Positions 1 through 8,470 of a DNA stretch of 11,354 nt are shown piece by piece. Every line of letters begins with the position of its first letter. Position 1 is the stretch's first letter. A program made the position numbers and the translations under genes. Source of the DNA: Ophiosphaerella korrae (Eukaryota > Ascomycota > Dothideomycetes > Pleosporales > Phaeosphaeriaceae); assembly GCA_028456385.1 (NCBI GenBank), contig JALNQF010000907.1, positions 1-11,354 of the forward strand, given 5' to 3'. The notes below the pieces were generated by a model. That model had not been told where the DNA came from, ran no database searches, and saw only the letters and a list, made by a program, of their open reading frames with translations.

Positions 1-35
<35 letters not shown>
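1..35. repeat. TAC trinucleotide microsatellite
   Basis: Eleven perfect TAC units followed by a partial unit open the window, so the true left end may lie outside it. Read in frame 2, the repeat gives a run of ACT (Thr) codons that passes without interruption into a Lys-rich stretch and the reading frame described next. It may therefore be an expanded simple repeat inside or just before a former coding region, or plain non-coding microsatellite. Confidence 0.9.
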
Positions 36-868
36 AGAAGAAAAAGAAGTATACTAAAAAGACTCTAGTACTATAAATACCTTCGCCTCTACTTTCTTAT
101 ACTTCTTCTCTTAAGAGAGTTATAGGTACTCTCTATAAAGAGCTCTACCTCTACTACGCTTATAGCGCGTTAGTAGGCTACTCTAATAAGAACTACTATA
201 ACTCCTTTAGAGAAGAGGTTTAGCGTTATATACGCTATACTACTAGTAGCTATAGCTACGTTCTTATATAAGTTAATTTAAAAATTTTACTCTAGCTCTT
301 TAATTTACTACTTTAAGAGCTACTCTAGCTCTTTATCTAATATTAGTTAACTAACTCGTATTATAGCTCTAAGATTACTTACTACGCTACTATTACTCTT
401 ATTACTACCTAGGCCTATAAGGCTCTAGAGAGAGAGCTTAAAGCTCTCTAAAAGACTTTCTATATACTACTTAGTAAAGTTATAAAAGAGACTCTAGGTT
501 ATTAGACTCTTCTACTACTCTTACCTCTACCTTTACTTTAGCTTATACTTATACCTACGCCTACTACTACTACTACTCCTACCTTTACTTATAATCTTAC
601 TACTACTATACTTACTAAAGCTACTATTATAATAGAAGTAGTTACTACTTTACTAGCTAGAGACGCTTAAGCTAAGGAAGCTTTTACACGTTATCTATAC
701 GTAAAGGCGCTTCTTAGTAAGTTTATTAATCTTATATTTTAAATAGATACCTTATTTTAAGCTTAGCTCTAAGCTTTAGCTCTATATTTTAGTACTACGC
801 TTTAGCGCTCTAATTTAAAGACTTCTTTATATACTCTATACTCTACTTTTATAATTTTTATAACTTAA
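2..868 (+). pseudogene. RIP-degraded gene remnant, possibly LYR-motif family
   Basis: Frame 2 stays coding-like for about 289 codons, with only TAA/TAG stops of the kind RIP makes from CAA, CAG or TGG. Near the N terminus it has Leu-Tyr-Lys (131-139), then an alternating helix-like stretch and Phe-Arg-Glu-Glu (206-217). This spacing resembles the start of LYR/Complex1_LYR proteins, small mitochondrial assembly factors (LYR, then a later Phe-Arg). The middle (about 514-600) is rich in Pro and Thr codons. The segment 640-720 (Ala-Arg-Asp-Ala then Lys-Glu-Ala-Phe) looks helical and charged. The start is not visible: the frame runs back into the microsatellite. The end is uncertain; the frame reaches a TAA at 866-868 that overlaps the tail of the oppositely oriented Copia element. 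The LYR assignment is tentative; it may be another host gene or a captured fragment. Confidence 0.4.
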
Positions 869-1345
869 GCTTAGCTTATATATCTTTAAAGTTAAGGTAA
901 GCTTTAAATCTTTTAAATTACTACTCTAGGAGGTACTTAGTTAGGCTATCTACTAGTATCTTGCTTGTTAGTATATAAGAGACTTAAAATAAGCTTTTAG
1001 CGTAGTCTTATCTTAGCTATATATTCTATATATCTACGTAACGTAAGTGCGTTGTTACTCTCTTATTTTTACCTACGACAAGTCTAATTATTTACTAATT
1101 ATTGTAGAAGATTATCTAAGTAGCTCCTAGGTCTAATATAAGCTCTTAAAAGAGCCTTTTTAGTACTATTACTTCTTTACTTACGTACTTAAGTATAAGT
1201 AGCTTAGCTTTAGTAGTAGAAGTAGTTACTATAGCTTATTATACTACTTTCTATATTACTACTCTACTAAAGAGTATTATAATATAGCTATAAGATAAGT
1301 AGTATATTACTAGATTATTAGTAAATAACGCGTCTCTATATATAA
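860..1345 (-). other. Copia RNase H domain
   Basis: The C-terminal domain has a string of recognisable landmarks: an Arg-Asp-Ala (Asp at 1332-1334) at the usual first catalytic position; Thr-Thr-Ser-Thr-Thr-Lys-Ala at 1226-1206 for the TTSTTEAE block (Glu to Lys); Phe-Tyr-Asn-Asn-stop-stop at 1109-1092 for FCDNQQ; Thr-Thr-His-Leu-Arg-Tyr-Val-Asp-Ile at about 1055-1029 for the LRHVDI block; and Leu-Val-Asp-Ser-Leu-Thr-Lys at 956-936 for the ADGLTK block. The tail Phe-Lys-Ala-Tyr-Leu-Asn-Phe-Lys-Asp-Ile ends near 878, so pol is complete at its 3' end. Confidence 0.88.
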
Positions 1346-1361
1346 GTAGCTTAGTACCTCG

Positions 1362-1421
1362 CTACTTACTATCTTACTACTTACTATCTTACTACTAGCT
1401 ATCTTACTACTTACTATACTA
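1362..1421. repeat. Four-unit 15-bp tandem repeat inside Copia pol
   Basis: Units lie at 1362-1376, 1377-1391 (identical), 1392-1406 (two changes near its centre) and 1407-1421 (changed near its 3' end). The period is five codons, so the frame is kept. Read on the minus strand the unit encodes Ser, Lys, Asp and two stop codons that probably were Gln. It sits in the connection between reverse transcriptase and RNase H, a place where insertions are tolerated. Confidence 0.9.
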
Positions 1422-2315
1422 AACTAATAGGTGCTAAGTTCTATATAGGTAAATAATAACTTAGTTTACTACTTTAAAATACTTTTAGCTTAGATTTATA
1501 AGATATTAAGAGAGCTTAGTAGCTATAAATATAACGTCTAGTTATACTATTATTACTATATATAAGATAGATCTTACTTACTCTTAGTAGTCCTTAATTT
1601 TACACTTTAAGGCCTCTCCTTTACTTAGCTATAGCTCTTCTACTAGTAATAGAGTTGTTAGAAAGCTTATAGAGCTTATAAGATTAAACTTTTTTACTAT
1701 CTTATTAATATACTTATTGTAGACGAGCGTAATAGTCTTATCTAGCTAACTCTATATTACTTATACGCCTAGGAACTAGCTTACTAGGCCTTTATCTTCT
1801 ATATTATACGCTTATTTAATTCTTTTAATAATTTAGTAAGCTTCTAATTAGTAGATTTTGTAATATATTACTAATATATTATTAACGTAAAAGAAAAGGA
1901 GTATTTTACGCTCTTTATTATAGAATAAGTATAGCTCTTCTTTTAAGACTATAAGACTAGCTTATTTAAGTATTCTTAAGAGCTCCTTATACTAGAAGAG
2001 TAGTAAGTCTTTAAGGCTATATAGTACTTAATTAAGCTTAACGTACTTACTAGCTACTTTAAACCTATCTAGGAGCTTATAGATAACTACTAGTTAATAA
2101 TCTCTATATACGTAGAGGAAAGCTCTAATAACGTTATACTAAGCTACTTCTAGGTTAAACTTAGCTACAATTGCTATTATAGTTTAAAACAAGCGCGCTA
2201 CTAATATAGTAGCGTAAGTTAATTATATTAAATTAATTATTTAGAGGTCTCTACGTACTACAATCTAAGCTTTATACTTAAGAAAGTAGCTATCTTAGTT
2301 AAGTTTATATATAAA
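1420..2315 (-). other. Copia reverse transcriptase domain (RVT_2)
   Basis: The domain opens with Lys-Tyr-Lys-Ala then Val-Val-Arg-Arg-Asp-Leu (about 2276-2244), matching the KARLVVRGD block of the Copia-type polymerase. Next come Lys-Phe-Asn-Leu-Glu (2162-2148) and the following Asn-Val...Ala-Phe-Leu, where the family has Asp residues, including a catalytic one. Lys-Leu-Asn...Leu-Tyr-Ser-Leu-Lys lies near 2042-2010. The active-site box YVDD is present as Tyr-Val-Asn-Asn at 1889-1878: both catalytic Asp codons GAT have become AAT, the change expected from TpG to TpA. A Phe-Leu-Gly-Val block follows near 1770. The enzyme could not have been active in this state. Confidence 0.88.
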
Positions 2316-3389
2316 AACCTACTTTAGAAGTAGTAGCTAATTACTTAATTATAAGCGCTCTATCTCTTCCTAGGTACTAGCTACTAGTAGCGTATTAATC
2401 TCTTTCTAAGCTACTTATTTAAAGAGCTACCTATATAGGTACGTATATAGGTACTTCTAATTCTATAGTAGTAGTAGTAGCTTATCTTAATATAGATAAG
2501 CTTATAGCTATAGCTAAGGCTATAGCTTAAGCTAAGTAGCTACTATAATTATAGTATTTACTATAGCGAGCTCTATATTTAGGTTATAGTCTATTAGTAC
2601 TTGTAGGAGTAGCTTATCTAGTATACTACTCTATTTACTCTACTCTAGTTTATATAATAATAAGTAAGCGCTTAAGCTTTTAGCGCTATTGTCTAGCTTA
2701 TTATTTTAGAGTCTTTAGCTTAATTGCGTTAGCGCTAGCTATTACTAGTATATATACTACTAATAAGCTCTAACTATATTATTTAGAGCTATATAAGATA
2801 CAGCTACTTAATAAAAGATAGTATCTACTTTATTTAGAGCTATAGAAGCTATAGCTACTTAAGGAGAGGTAGTTTAATAAGTAGCTATTTAATAAGTCGA
2901 ACTCTTATCTATTAGCTACTCTAAGGCGCTCGCTTCTCTAGTTAATTGTAATTCCTAGGAGCTTTTAGATACTTTACTATATTAATTTCTATAATTAATA
3001 TTAGTACCTATATACTAAACTCTTCTAGGTTTAGGTGTTTACTCTAGAGTTTAAAGGCTACTAAGCTTAAGTTACTCTATATAGATTCTATATAGTTTAC
3101 TAGCTAAGCTTACTACTTATATAAGATCTACTCCTTATTCTACTATAATAGCTAGCTAGCTAGCCTAGCTTTTAGTATTATGTAGAGCTCTACCCCCTAG
3201 ATTTTACTCTAAGTACTTACCTTACTAGTTACCTTCTAGGATTTAAGCTACTTTATAGAGCTAGTTATATATATTATCTTAGGTCTCTCTTACGTTATAC
3301 GCTACGTCTTTATATAATACGTTAACAAGTTTTTAAATCTTTAGCTTTAAGAGCTCTTAATAAGCTTTACTCCTCTTATTATAGAAGAG

Positions 3390-4340
3390 CTACTTATTAA
3401 ACGTTATATTACGCGTTATAATTACCTAATCTAATTCTAGGACCTATATCCTATATATATTAAATACTCTATATCCTACTAGATATCTAATATAGCTCTA
3501 AGGGCTTATTTTAAAGCTTCTCTTATTACGCCTAGCTACTTACTTCTTATTAAGTAGATATACGTAGTAGCTATAAGTGTATACTCTACTCTAATCTAGC
3601 TAAAGGTCTACTATAGTAGCTCTTACTTACTTAAGCTAATAGTATCTAAAGTACTATCTAAACTAGCTATTAAGTACTATATTAGGAGCTTATATATTAT
3701 AAGCGTAGCTTAGGCTTATATTATATAGCTACGTAGCTACTTCTACTATCTTTAGCTAGAGCTATTTTAGTAGGTTAGTACTTATCCTTATCTTAATTAT
3801 TTTTATTATTATTTCTTAACTAGCTCTCTTAAGTCCTCTATTTAGCTCGTACGTATATATTAGAGAGCTCTTAATTGTAATCTTTTCTTATTTAGTCTAA
3901 ATCTAGAAGCGTATCTTACCTCTCTATAAGAGAGTTACTACTTTATTATCTTACTAAATTATATATATATAGAGCTTATAGTGTATCTATAGTAGCTTTA
4001 TAAAGCTTTTAAATACTCTTATTATTTTTTAGAGAGATTTACCTTATAATAAGTAGGTATAGAGCTTACTACTATATTTATACTTAAGTAGCATAGTCTA
4101 AACTTCTCTAAAGTAACTAGTAGGTATATTAAATAGGTCTTACGCTACTTGCTAGTATAGGCGTAGAGCTCTCTCTCTAAGCTACTTTAAGATAACTTAC
4201 TTAGCGTATACTATTAAGTAATACTTATACTTAATACGCGCTATCCTATTAATACGTACGTTTCTTACGCTCGTTACTAGCGCTCGTAGTACTTCTAGTC
4301 TAAGATAACTAGCTCTAGCGTACTAGAGCTCTTCTAAGTT
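3390..4340 (-). other. Copia integrase domain
   Basis: The gag-pre-integrase zinc finger is visible as Tyr-Ala-Arg-Ala-Ser-Tyr-Leu at 4322-4302, matching the usual His-x-x-x-x-His-Leu, with the two Cys of the second half read as Tyr (4229-4218) after TGT/TGC to TAT/TAC. In the catalytic core an Asp-Asn-Lys (Asp at 3948-3950) corresponds to the conserved Asp-Asn-Glu, and Glu-Leu-Asn-Arg-Gly-Leu-Lys-Arg-Ala (3848-3822) to the Glu-x-Asn-Gly-x-x-Glu-Arg block. The presumed catalytic Glu there is AAG (Lys, 3828-3830). The C-terminal landmarks are Tyr-Leu-Val-Gly-Tyr (about 3495-3481) and Thr-Arg-Asn-Ile-Thr-Phe-Asn (3416-3396), the familiar TRDVxFDE block of Copia with both Asp changed to Asn. Confidence 0.85.
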
Positions 4341-4559
4341 ACTTCTAGGCGTTGTACACTATAAGTTAAGCTACTAGTTACTTTAAGTTACGCTTATAAT
4401 AGTTAGATAAAACGTAATAAGCTTATATTTAATAAAAGTAAGGTTATATTTACGTATTAGCGTTACTAGTACAATACTCTCTACTAGCGTTCCTACTCTT
4501 AGAGTTATATTAAAACCTTAATACTAGGCTCTAGCTTACTATAATTAAGCTTTAGATAC

Positions 4560-4850
4560 TATATTAATATAAAATCCTTTAACTACTACTACTTTATAAA
4601 GTATAAGATTCTCTATATACTTACTATAAGTACTATTTAGAGTATTTTTAAAGATTTAAGTACCTTTACTAAGTATTAAAAACACTTATATACTTACCTT
4701 TATATAGCTTATACTTTTTACTCTTATAAAGGAGCCTAGTTTTATAAGCTTTATTAAGTTAACTAAGTAAAGAGTAGCTTTATTATTAAGTATAGTACTT
4801 TTAGAGAGTAGGTAAGTATTAAAATCTAGTATTAAGTAGGCTGTAGAAGT
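4560..4850 (-). other. Copia protease region (tentative)
   Basis: Between gag and the integrase zinc finger, the frame reads Ile-Leu-Asp-Phe-Asn-Thr (Asp codon at 4824-4826). This is where Ty1/Copia elements carry the aspartic protease, whose motif is Asp-Ser/Thr-Gly or a variant. About 75 codons downstream there is a Gly-Phe-Tyr-Ile-Asn-Ile-Val-Ser stretch, which fits the conserved tail segment that precedes the gag-pre-integrase domain in these elements. The catalytic Gly is not visible, so the call depends on order and spacing. Confidence 0.45.
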
Positions 4851-4854
4851 AGGC

Positions 4855-4916
4855 TTAATAAGTTTACCTAAGTTAATAAGCGTACTTAAGTCGATAAATA
4901 TACCTAGGTTAATAAG
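4855..4916. repeat. In-frame short repeats in the gag/protease linker
   Basis: The octamer TTAATAAG occurs at 4855-4862, 4873-4880 and 4909-4916, spaced 18 and 36 bases apart, so always a multiple of six codons. The last two copies are part of a longer 15-base near-repeat (4866-4880 and 4902-4916, one mismatch). On the minus strand this gives Leu-Ile-Asn-Leu-Gly twice, 12 residues apart. It looks like a small internal amino-acid repeat in the linker between gag and protease. Confidence 0.6.
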
Positions 4917-6119
4917 TGCTGCGTTTAGCTAGCCTAGATAGGCTAGAGCCTTTAATTTAACTAACTCTAAGCTAGCTTTAACTAGTTCCTAAGAGGGACT
5001 AGCTTACTTTTAAGTTACTAGGGTTTTAACTACTATAAAGCGTAGCTTATCTAAATAAGCCTATATTTTTGCCTTTCTATTATTGTCTATTTTAAATAGA
5101 CTACTTATAAGTACTACTTATATCTATCTATAATCTTATAGCTTCTAGTAGTAAGCTTAGCTATATAAGTAGTTATATTTTAAGTTAAAGCTTAATACTT
5201 ATAGCTTAGATCTTCTAAATATTATAAATACGCTAGCTCTTTAATTAGTAGTTTAGAGCTTATACTCCTATAATAGAGCTAAGTAGATACTACTAATTTA
5301 CCCTAGCGTAAGTACCTTTAAGCTAAGGACTAAGCTCTAGATTACTAATTAGCTTATTATCTAAGCTTAGTCTAGAGCTAGCTTTAGTATTAACGCCTCT
5401 AGGAAATCTTATACTACAAGCTCGCCTATTACCTCTATAATATTATACGCAATTACACACTAATATAGGTATAGCTACTTATTATACTAGAGCTCTAGTA
5501 ATTAGCGTCCTTAGTAAGCCTTTTATAAATAAGCTTAGTATTAAGCTTAGATAAGATTACTAGCGCTAGTATTAGATAAGGCTAGTAAGCTCTTTAGTGT
5601 TTAGACAAGCTCTTATAACGTAGCTTTGTTATTTATAAGTAGAGTTATCTTAGCTATTACTAGATAGCTTAGATTAACTATAGTGTTTACCTAGGCGCTT
5701 AGAGCTCTAAGGCGTACTATTCGTAATACCTAGGTATTTTTTGTAGCCTAGTATTTCTCTATTACAAGCTTATAGGTAGCTACCTCTTCTACTATTACTA
5801 GGCTCTTTAGTTTAAGTTAAACTAGTTTATTAGCGTAGATATTAGAGACGTTATTAGCTTCTAGATTAACTAGCTACTAGATACCTAGCTTAAGAGCGTT
5901 GTAATAGAGTTATATAAACTATACTAGCTATTATAAGTGCTTATTAAGTAGGGTAGTACTTTTATTAAGTAGAGTAATCTTACTATAAGATATTGTAAGC
6001 GTTTAAGTAATAGATAAGATAAGATAAGATAAGATAAGAGTATACTAAGCTTGTAATCTCTTGCTATAGTATATAGGATAGAACTATTAAGTAATTTTTA
6101 GCGCTAGGCTTATAACTAT
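4900..6119 (-). other. Copia gag region
   Basis: This is the N-terminal third of the polyprotein, upstream of integrase, in the same frame. It is rich in Leu, Lys, Glu and Gln/Trp-derived stops, with helical character, as expected of a capsid protein. The segment around 5560-5700 (Gln-Glu-Leu-Val followed by a Leu-rich helix) and the charged stretch around 5060-5100 (Asp-Asn-Asn-Arg-Lys-Ala-Lys) look most protein-like. A CCHC zinc knuckle cannot be picked out with certainty, because RIP turns Cys and His codons into Tyr codons. Assignment rests mainly on position and continuity of frame. Confidence 0.6.
6013..6037. repeat. GATAA pentanucleotide repeat, 5 units
   Basis: Five perfect GATAA units. 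They lie near the presumed N terminus of gag, where a 5-base period would shift the frame if the copy number changed, so the first codons of gag are uncertain here. Confidence 0.85.
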
Positions 6120-6590
6120 TATAAGATATAAGCTTAGAAATAAGTAAGAGATAATTATTAATTAAAGAGCTATCTAAGCTAGGCTATTTATATATAGTAA
6201 AGTAGCTTAAACAACTTATATAGCTTACTTACTACTATAGGCTTACTTAAATTATATAGAGTAGAGCTCTAACTTATAATAATATATCTTAACTACTACC
6301 TAGTTAGTTCTATCTAACTTATAACTACTTAGAGGTACTTTACCTCTTTTCTTAGTTAAACTTTCTACTATCGTGTTAGCTTAGACTATATACTACTTAC
6401 GCTTTACTTCTCTTAATAACTAAATTAGTAAAGTATAACGTAGTTACCTATTATTAACTACAAGTAACTACTATAGAGTATTAGTAGATTAGAACTTAAT
6501 AATAAAAGCTTATATTATAATTAAGTAATAACTATAAATAATAGTTAATTTGTATATACAATATTAAGTATTAGCGTTCTAGGTTAGAGA
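6120..6590 (-). other. Gene-free AT-rich stretch, likely Copia leader and 5' LTR
   Basis: No convincing reading frame is seen on either strand. Its position directly upstream of gag makes it the expected place for the primer-binding site and 5' LTR. I could not define LTR ends (RIP destroys the TG...CA termini), could not match a tRNA-complementary primer site, and found no second copy below position 858. Confidence 0.4.
6182..6196 (-). promoter_or_regulatory. TATA-like box upstream of Copia gag
   Basis: On the minus strand this reads as a TATA-box-like sequence with TATAAA at its core (6192-6187), about 70 bases before the likely gag start. It fits an LTR promoter, but TA-rich RIPed DNA produces such matches by chance. 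Confidence 0.25.
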
Positions 6591-6760
6591 TTAGATTACT
6601 AATACTATCTTAATAATATATATTACTACTAATTATATACCTTTACTAATCTATTAATCTAATACTTATATCTAGTCTTAGCGACTATAGATTATAGATT
6701 ACTAATCTATTAATCTATACTTAATTTCTATCTATACACTTAATAGATTAGAGGATTACC
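6587..6760. repeat. Cluster of TAATCTA/TAGATTA motifs with direct repeats
   Basis: A 17-base sequence beginning ACTAATCT is found at 6645-6661 and again at 6701-6717, and the similarity runs on for several bases with one gap. A shorter related copy lies at 6593-6603, and further TAATCTA or its reverse complement occurs at about 6650-6660, 6695-6720 and 6741-6752. Because the motif appears in both orientations, parts of the segment are near-palindromic. It may be the subterminal part of a transposon or an LTR edge. There is no gene here. Confidence 0.6.
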
Positions 6761-6761
6761 T

Positions 6762-7560
6762 ATGTATCCTAATTATAAGTAGCTTCCTAATCTAGGTTAT
6801 TACTTTACTTATCCTATACTTTATTAGTACTTAAGTTAGGACTAATTAGTTCTATCTTGATTTTTCTTATTACGCCTATAATAATTATCTTTTAAAAATT
6901 AGTAAGGCTATTATAGATACTAGGAGTAGTACTAGTAGCCTTTTTAAGCTAAGGTTATACCTTTTTTTAAAAGTAGATAATATATAGCTATAGGTTCTAT
7001 TATAGTTTAAAGATAATATTATTAAATTTAGAGAGGAATTTAGCTTATACTAACTAGGTAGTTTTATAGATTAGTTAATCTAGTCTAAATTTAGCTATTT
7101 CTAGGGTTTTATAATATACTTCTCCTAATCCTACTATATCTATATTACTAAATTAGTAAAAAAGTATAAAGAAATATATAAATTCTTCTTAGTATAAGTA
7201 AGTAATACTATTTAGGATAGTAAAGTATAAGTAAGCTAATCTTATATAGTAGTATATAATAACGTTAGCTTAGGTTTATAAGCTAATATATTTTTTTCTA
7301 TTAGTAATAAAGTAATTATATATAGACTAGATAAAGGATATAATATCTATATAGTATCTTATACCTAAAAATTATAGAGGTTTTATAGAGTAGTCTTCTT
7401 ATTCTTTATACTAGTAAAAATTAAAGGCTAGCTCTTAGATACTAGTTAAAAAGAGAGTTAAGGTAAACTCTTCTCTATTAAAGATATAGTAGCTTACTAC
7501 TAGTACTTAGGGTTTAAACTCTCTTTTAAAGAAGCTAGGTTACTAGCTTTATAGTAAGAT
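6762..7560 (+). pseudogene. Degraded coding-like segment, family unknown
   Basis: An ATG survives at 6762 in frame 3 and opens a short protein-like run (about 45 codons) that ends in RIP-type stops and a TGA. From about 6889 frame 1 is the least interrupted of those I translated and looks coding-like to about 7560, with charged and aromatic residues. It includes Ile-Asp-Thr then AGG then Ser-Ser (6913-6930); if the AGG was GGG (a TpG to TpA change), this would be a DTGSS-like aspartic-protease motif. No reverse transcriptase, integrase or transposase signature was found next to it. The minus strand is nearly as open, so strand and frame are uncertain. Confidence 0.3.
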
Positions 7561-8022
7561 CTTAGTATAAAGTAGTTTTATATCCTTTTTTACTAGTATA
7601 TTAAAGTTAAAAGTTTCTAGCTTAGTTTATTTAGCTATTAGGTCTTTTTAGTAGATTACTACTTTACGTAAGTAGTTATATTTTACTATAGCTTCTTCTT
7701 ATAGAGCTTTATACTAATTAGCTCTTTAGCCTAAAGTATTATACTAATCTATAATATAGTTATAGTCTAGTAGTAATTATAATAAGTATTCTTAGAGTTA
7801 GGCTAATTATTTATCTTATTAAGAGAGTTATTTATTTACTTTACTTACTCTAGCTATAAGCTTCTAGTTTTATTTATTTATTACGTTAATTACGTTTAAT
7901 ATCTATATATTTATAACTACTAAGTATAATACTATTCTAGCTAGAGTAAACTCTCTAAGAGATAAGTAATTACTAAGTTTATTATCTTTAATTCCTTAGT
8001 ATAAATTTTATAATAAGGTATA
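7561..8022. other. Degraded stretch without recognisable content
   Basis: All frames I translated are interrupted frequently and none stands out. The sequence is strongly TA-enriched like its surroundings. It probably belongs to the same dead element as its neighbours, but nothing specific can be seen. Confidence 0.4.
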
Positions 8023-8470
8023 AAACAAGGGTTAGAGCTTAGTAAACTTAGTAAGTTATATCTTAAGTTTATCTTAAAATATAAAGACTATTCTTAGTAG
8101 TAAGTCTTTCTTAATTATAGTATTTAGTAGTAAATTATCTCTTAGCTCTTCTAGGTTTTCTAGCTTAGGTATAGTCTAGAGTAATAATACTTAGCTAACG
8201 TTTAGTTACGCGTTATTAATTAAGTTATTTAATATAGTCTAGTTATTAAAAGAAACTTTAGTAACTAGTCTATACTTTAGGAAGCTACTTTAGTTAAAAG
8301 GAGTAAAGTTTATATCTAGGTTAAATTCTTCTATAATAAGTTAGTTAAGAGTAGTTAAGTCTATTATAGAGCTATTAGCTAGAAAAGCGCTTAGTACTTG
8401 TTAAGGAATTATATTAGGTTAGAAATTTAGTTTACTAGGTAGTCTTAGCTAAATAAAGGATTTAGGGTCT
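8023..8470 (+). pseudogene. Degraded coding-like segment, frame 1
   Basis: Frame 1 reads as a basic, Lys/Arg/Gln-rich protein fragment starting at Lys-Gln-Gly-Leu-Glu-Leu (8023-8040) and including Glu-Ala-Thr-Leu-Val-Lys-Arg (about 8281-8301) and Val-Lys-Phe-Phe-Tyr-Asn-Lys-Leu-Val-Lys. Stops are TAA/TAG only. I do not recognise the family. Towards its end frame 2 becomes the more coherent frame (next entry), so an ancestral frameshift, two overlapping ORFs or an intron is possible. Confidence 0.3.

Larger units (their letters stand above)
858..6119 (-). pseudogene. Copia gag-pol polyprotein, many RIP stops
   Basis: About 1,750 codons share one minus-strand frame, a normal length for a fungal Copia gag-pol. 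All checkpoint motifs from gag (about 5880) to RNase H (about 936) fall in the same frame, so I see no frameshifting indel. Interruptions are TAA or TAG; I noticed no TGA in this frame. Substitutions follow RIP: Asp GAT to Asn AAT, Cys TGT to Tyr TAT, His CAT/CAC to Tyr, Gln to stop and Trp to stop. The likely start is near 6117-6119, where ATA may replace ATG; this is inferred only from where coding character fades. The end is taken at TAA 858-860, just after the usual RNase H tail. The intact protein would have copied element RNA into DNA in virus-like particles and integrated it. Confidence 0.85.
858..6560 (-). mobile_element. Ty1/Copia LTR retrotransposon remnant, RIP-inactivated
   Basis: The minus strand carries gag, protease region, integrase, reverse transcriptase and RNase H in that order. 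Integrase before reverse transcriptase is diagnostic for Ty1/Copia, as opposed to Ty3/Gypsy. The coding part runs from about 6119 down to 858. The upper boundary is a guess: the sequence above 6119 is gene-free and should hold the leader and 5' LTR, but its edge was not defined. Below 858 I found no sequence resembling it, so the 3' LTR appears to be missing or unrecognisable. The element is dead: stops occur throughout and catalytic residues are lost. Its single unbroken frame suggests mutation by point transitions soon after insertion. Confidence 0.85.

Noticed and set aside
1..850. 3' LTR of the Copia element
   Set aside because: I compared it by eye with the region above 6119 and saw no shared sequence. 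It also reads as a long coding-like frame on the opposite strand.
6013..6037. GATAA repeat as a GATA-factor binding array
   Set aside because: Five perfect tandem units in TA-rich decayed DNA at the edge of a dead gag are more simply a microsatellite.
6762..6900. Start of an intact gene at the surviving ATG
   Set aside because: The frame meets TAG at the seventh codon and further stops, including TGA, soon after, so at best it is a dead remnant.
6916..6930. DTGSS-like codons as proof of a Gypsy protease
   Set aside because: The Gly is AGG in the actual sequence and needs a RIP reversal to fit. No reverse transcriptase, RNase H or integrase block follows on either strand, and short motif matches are easy in such biased sequence. 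It is kept only as a hint.
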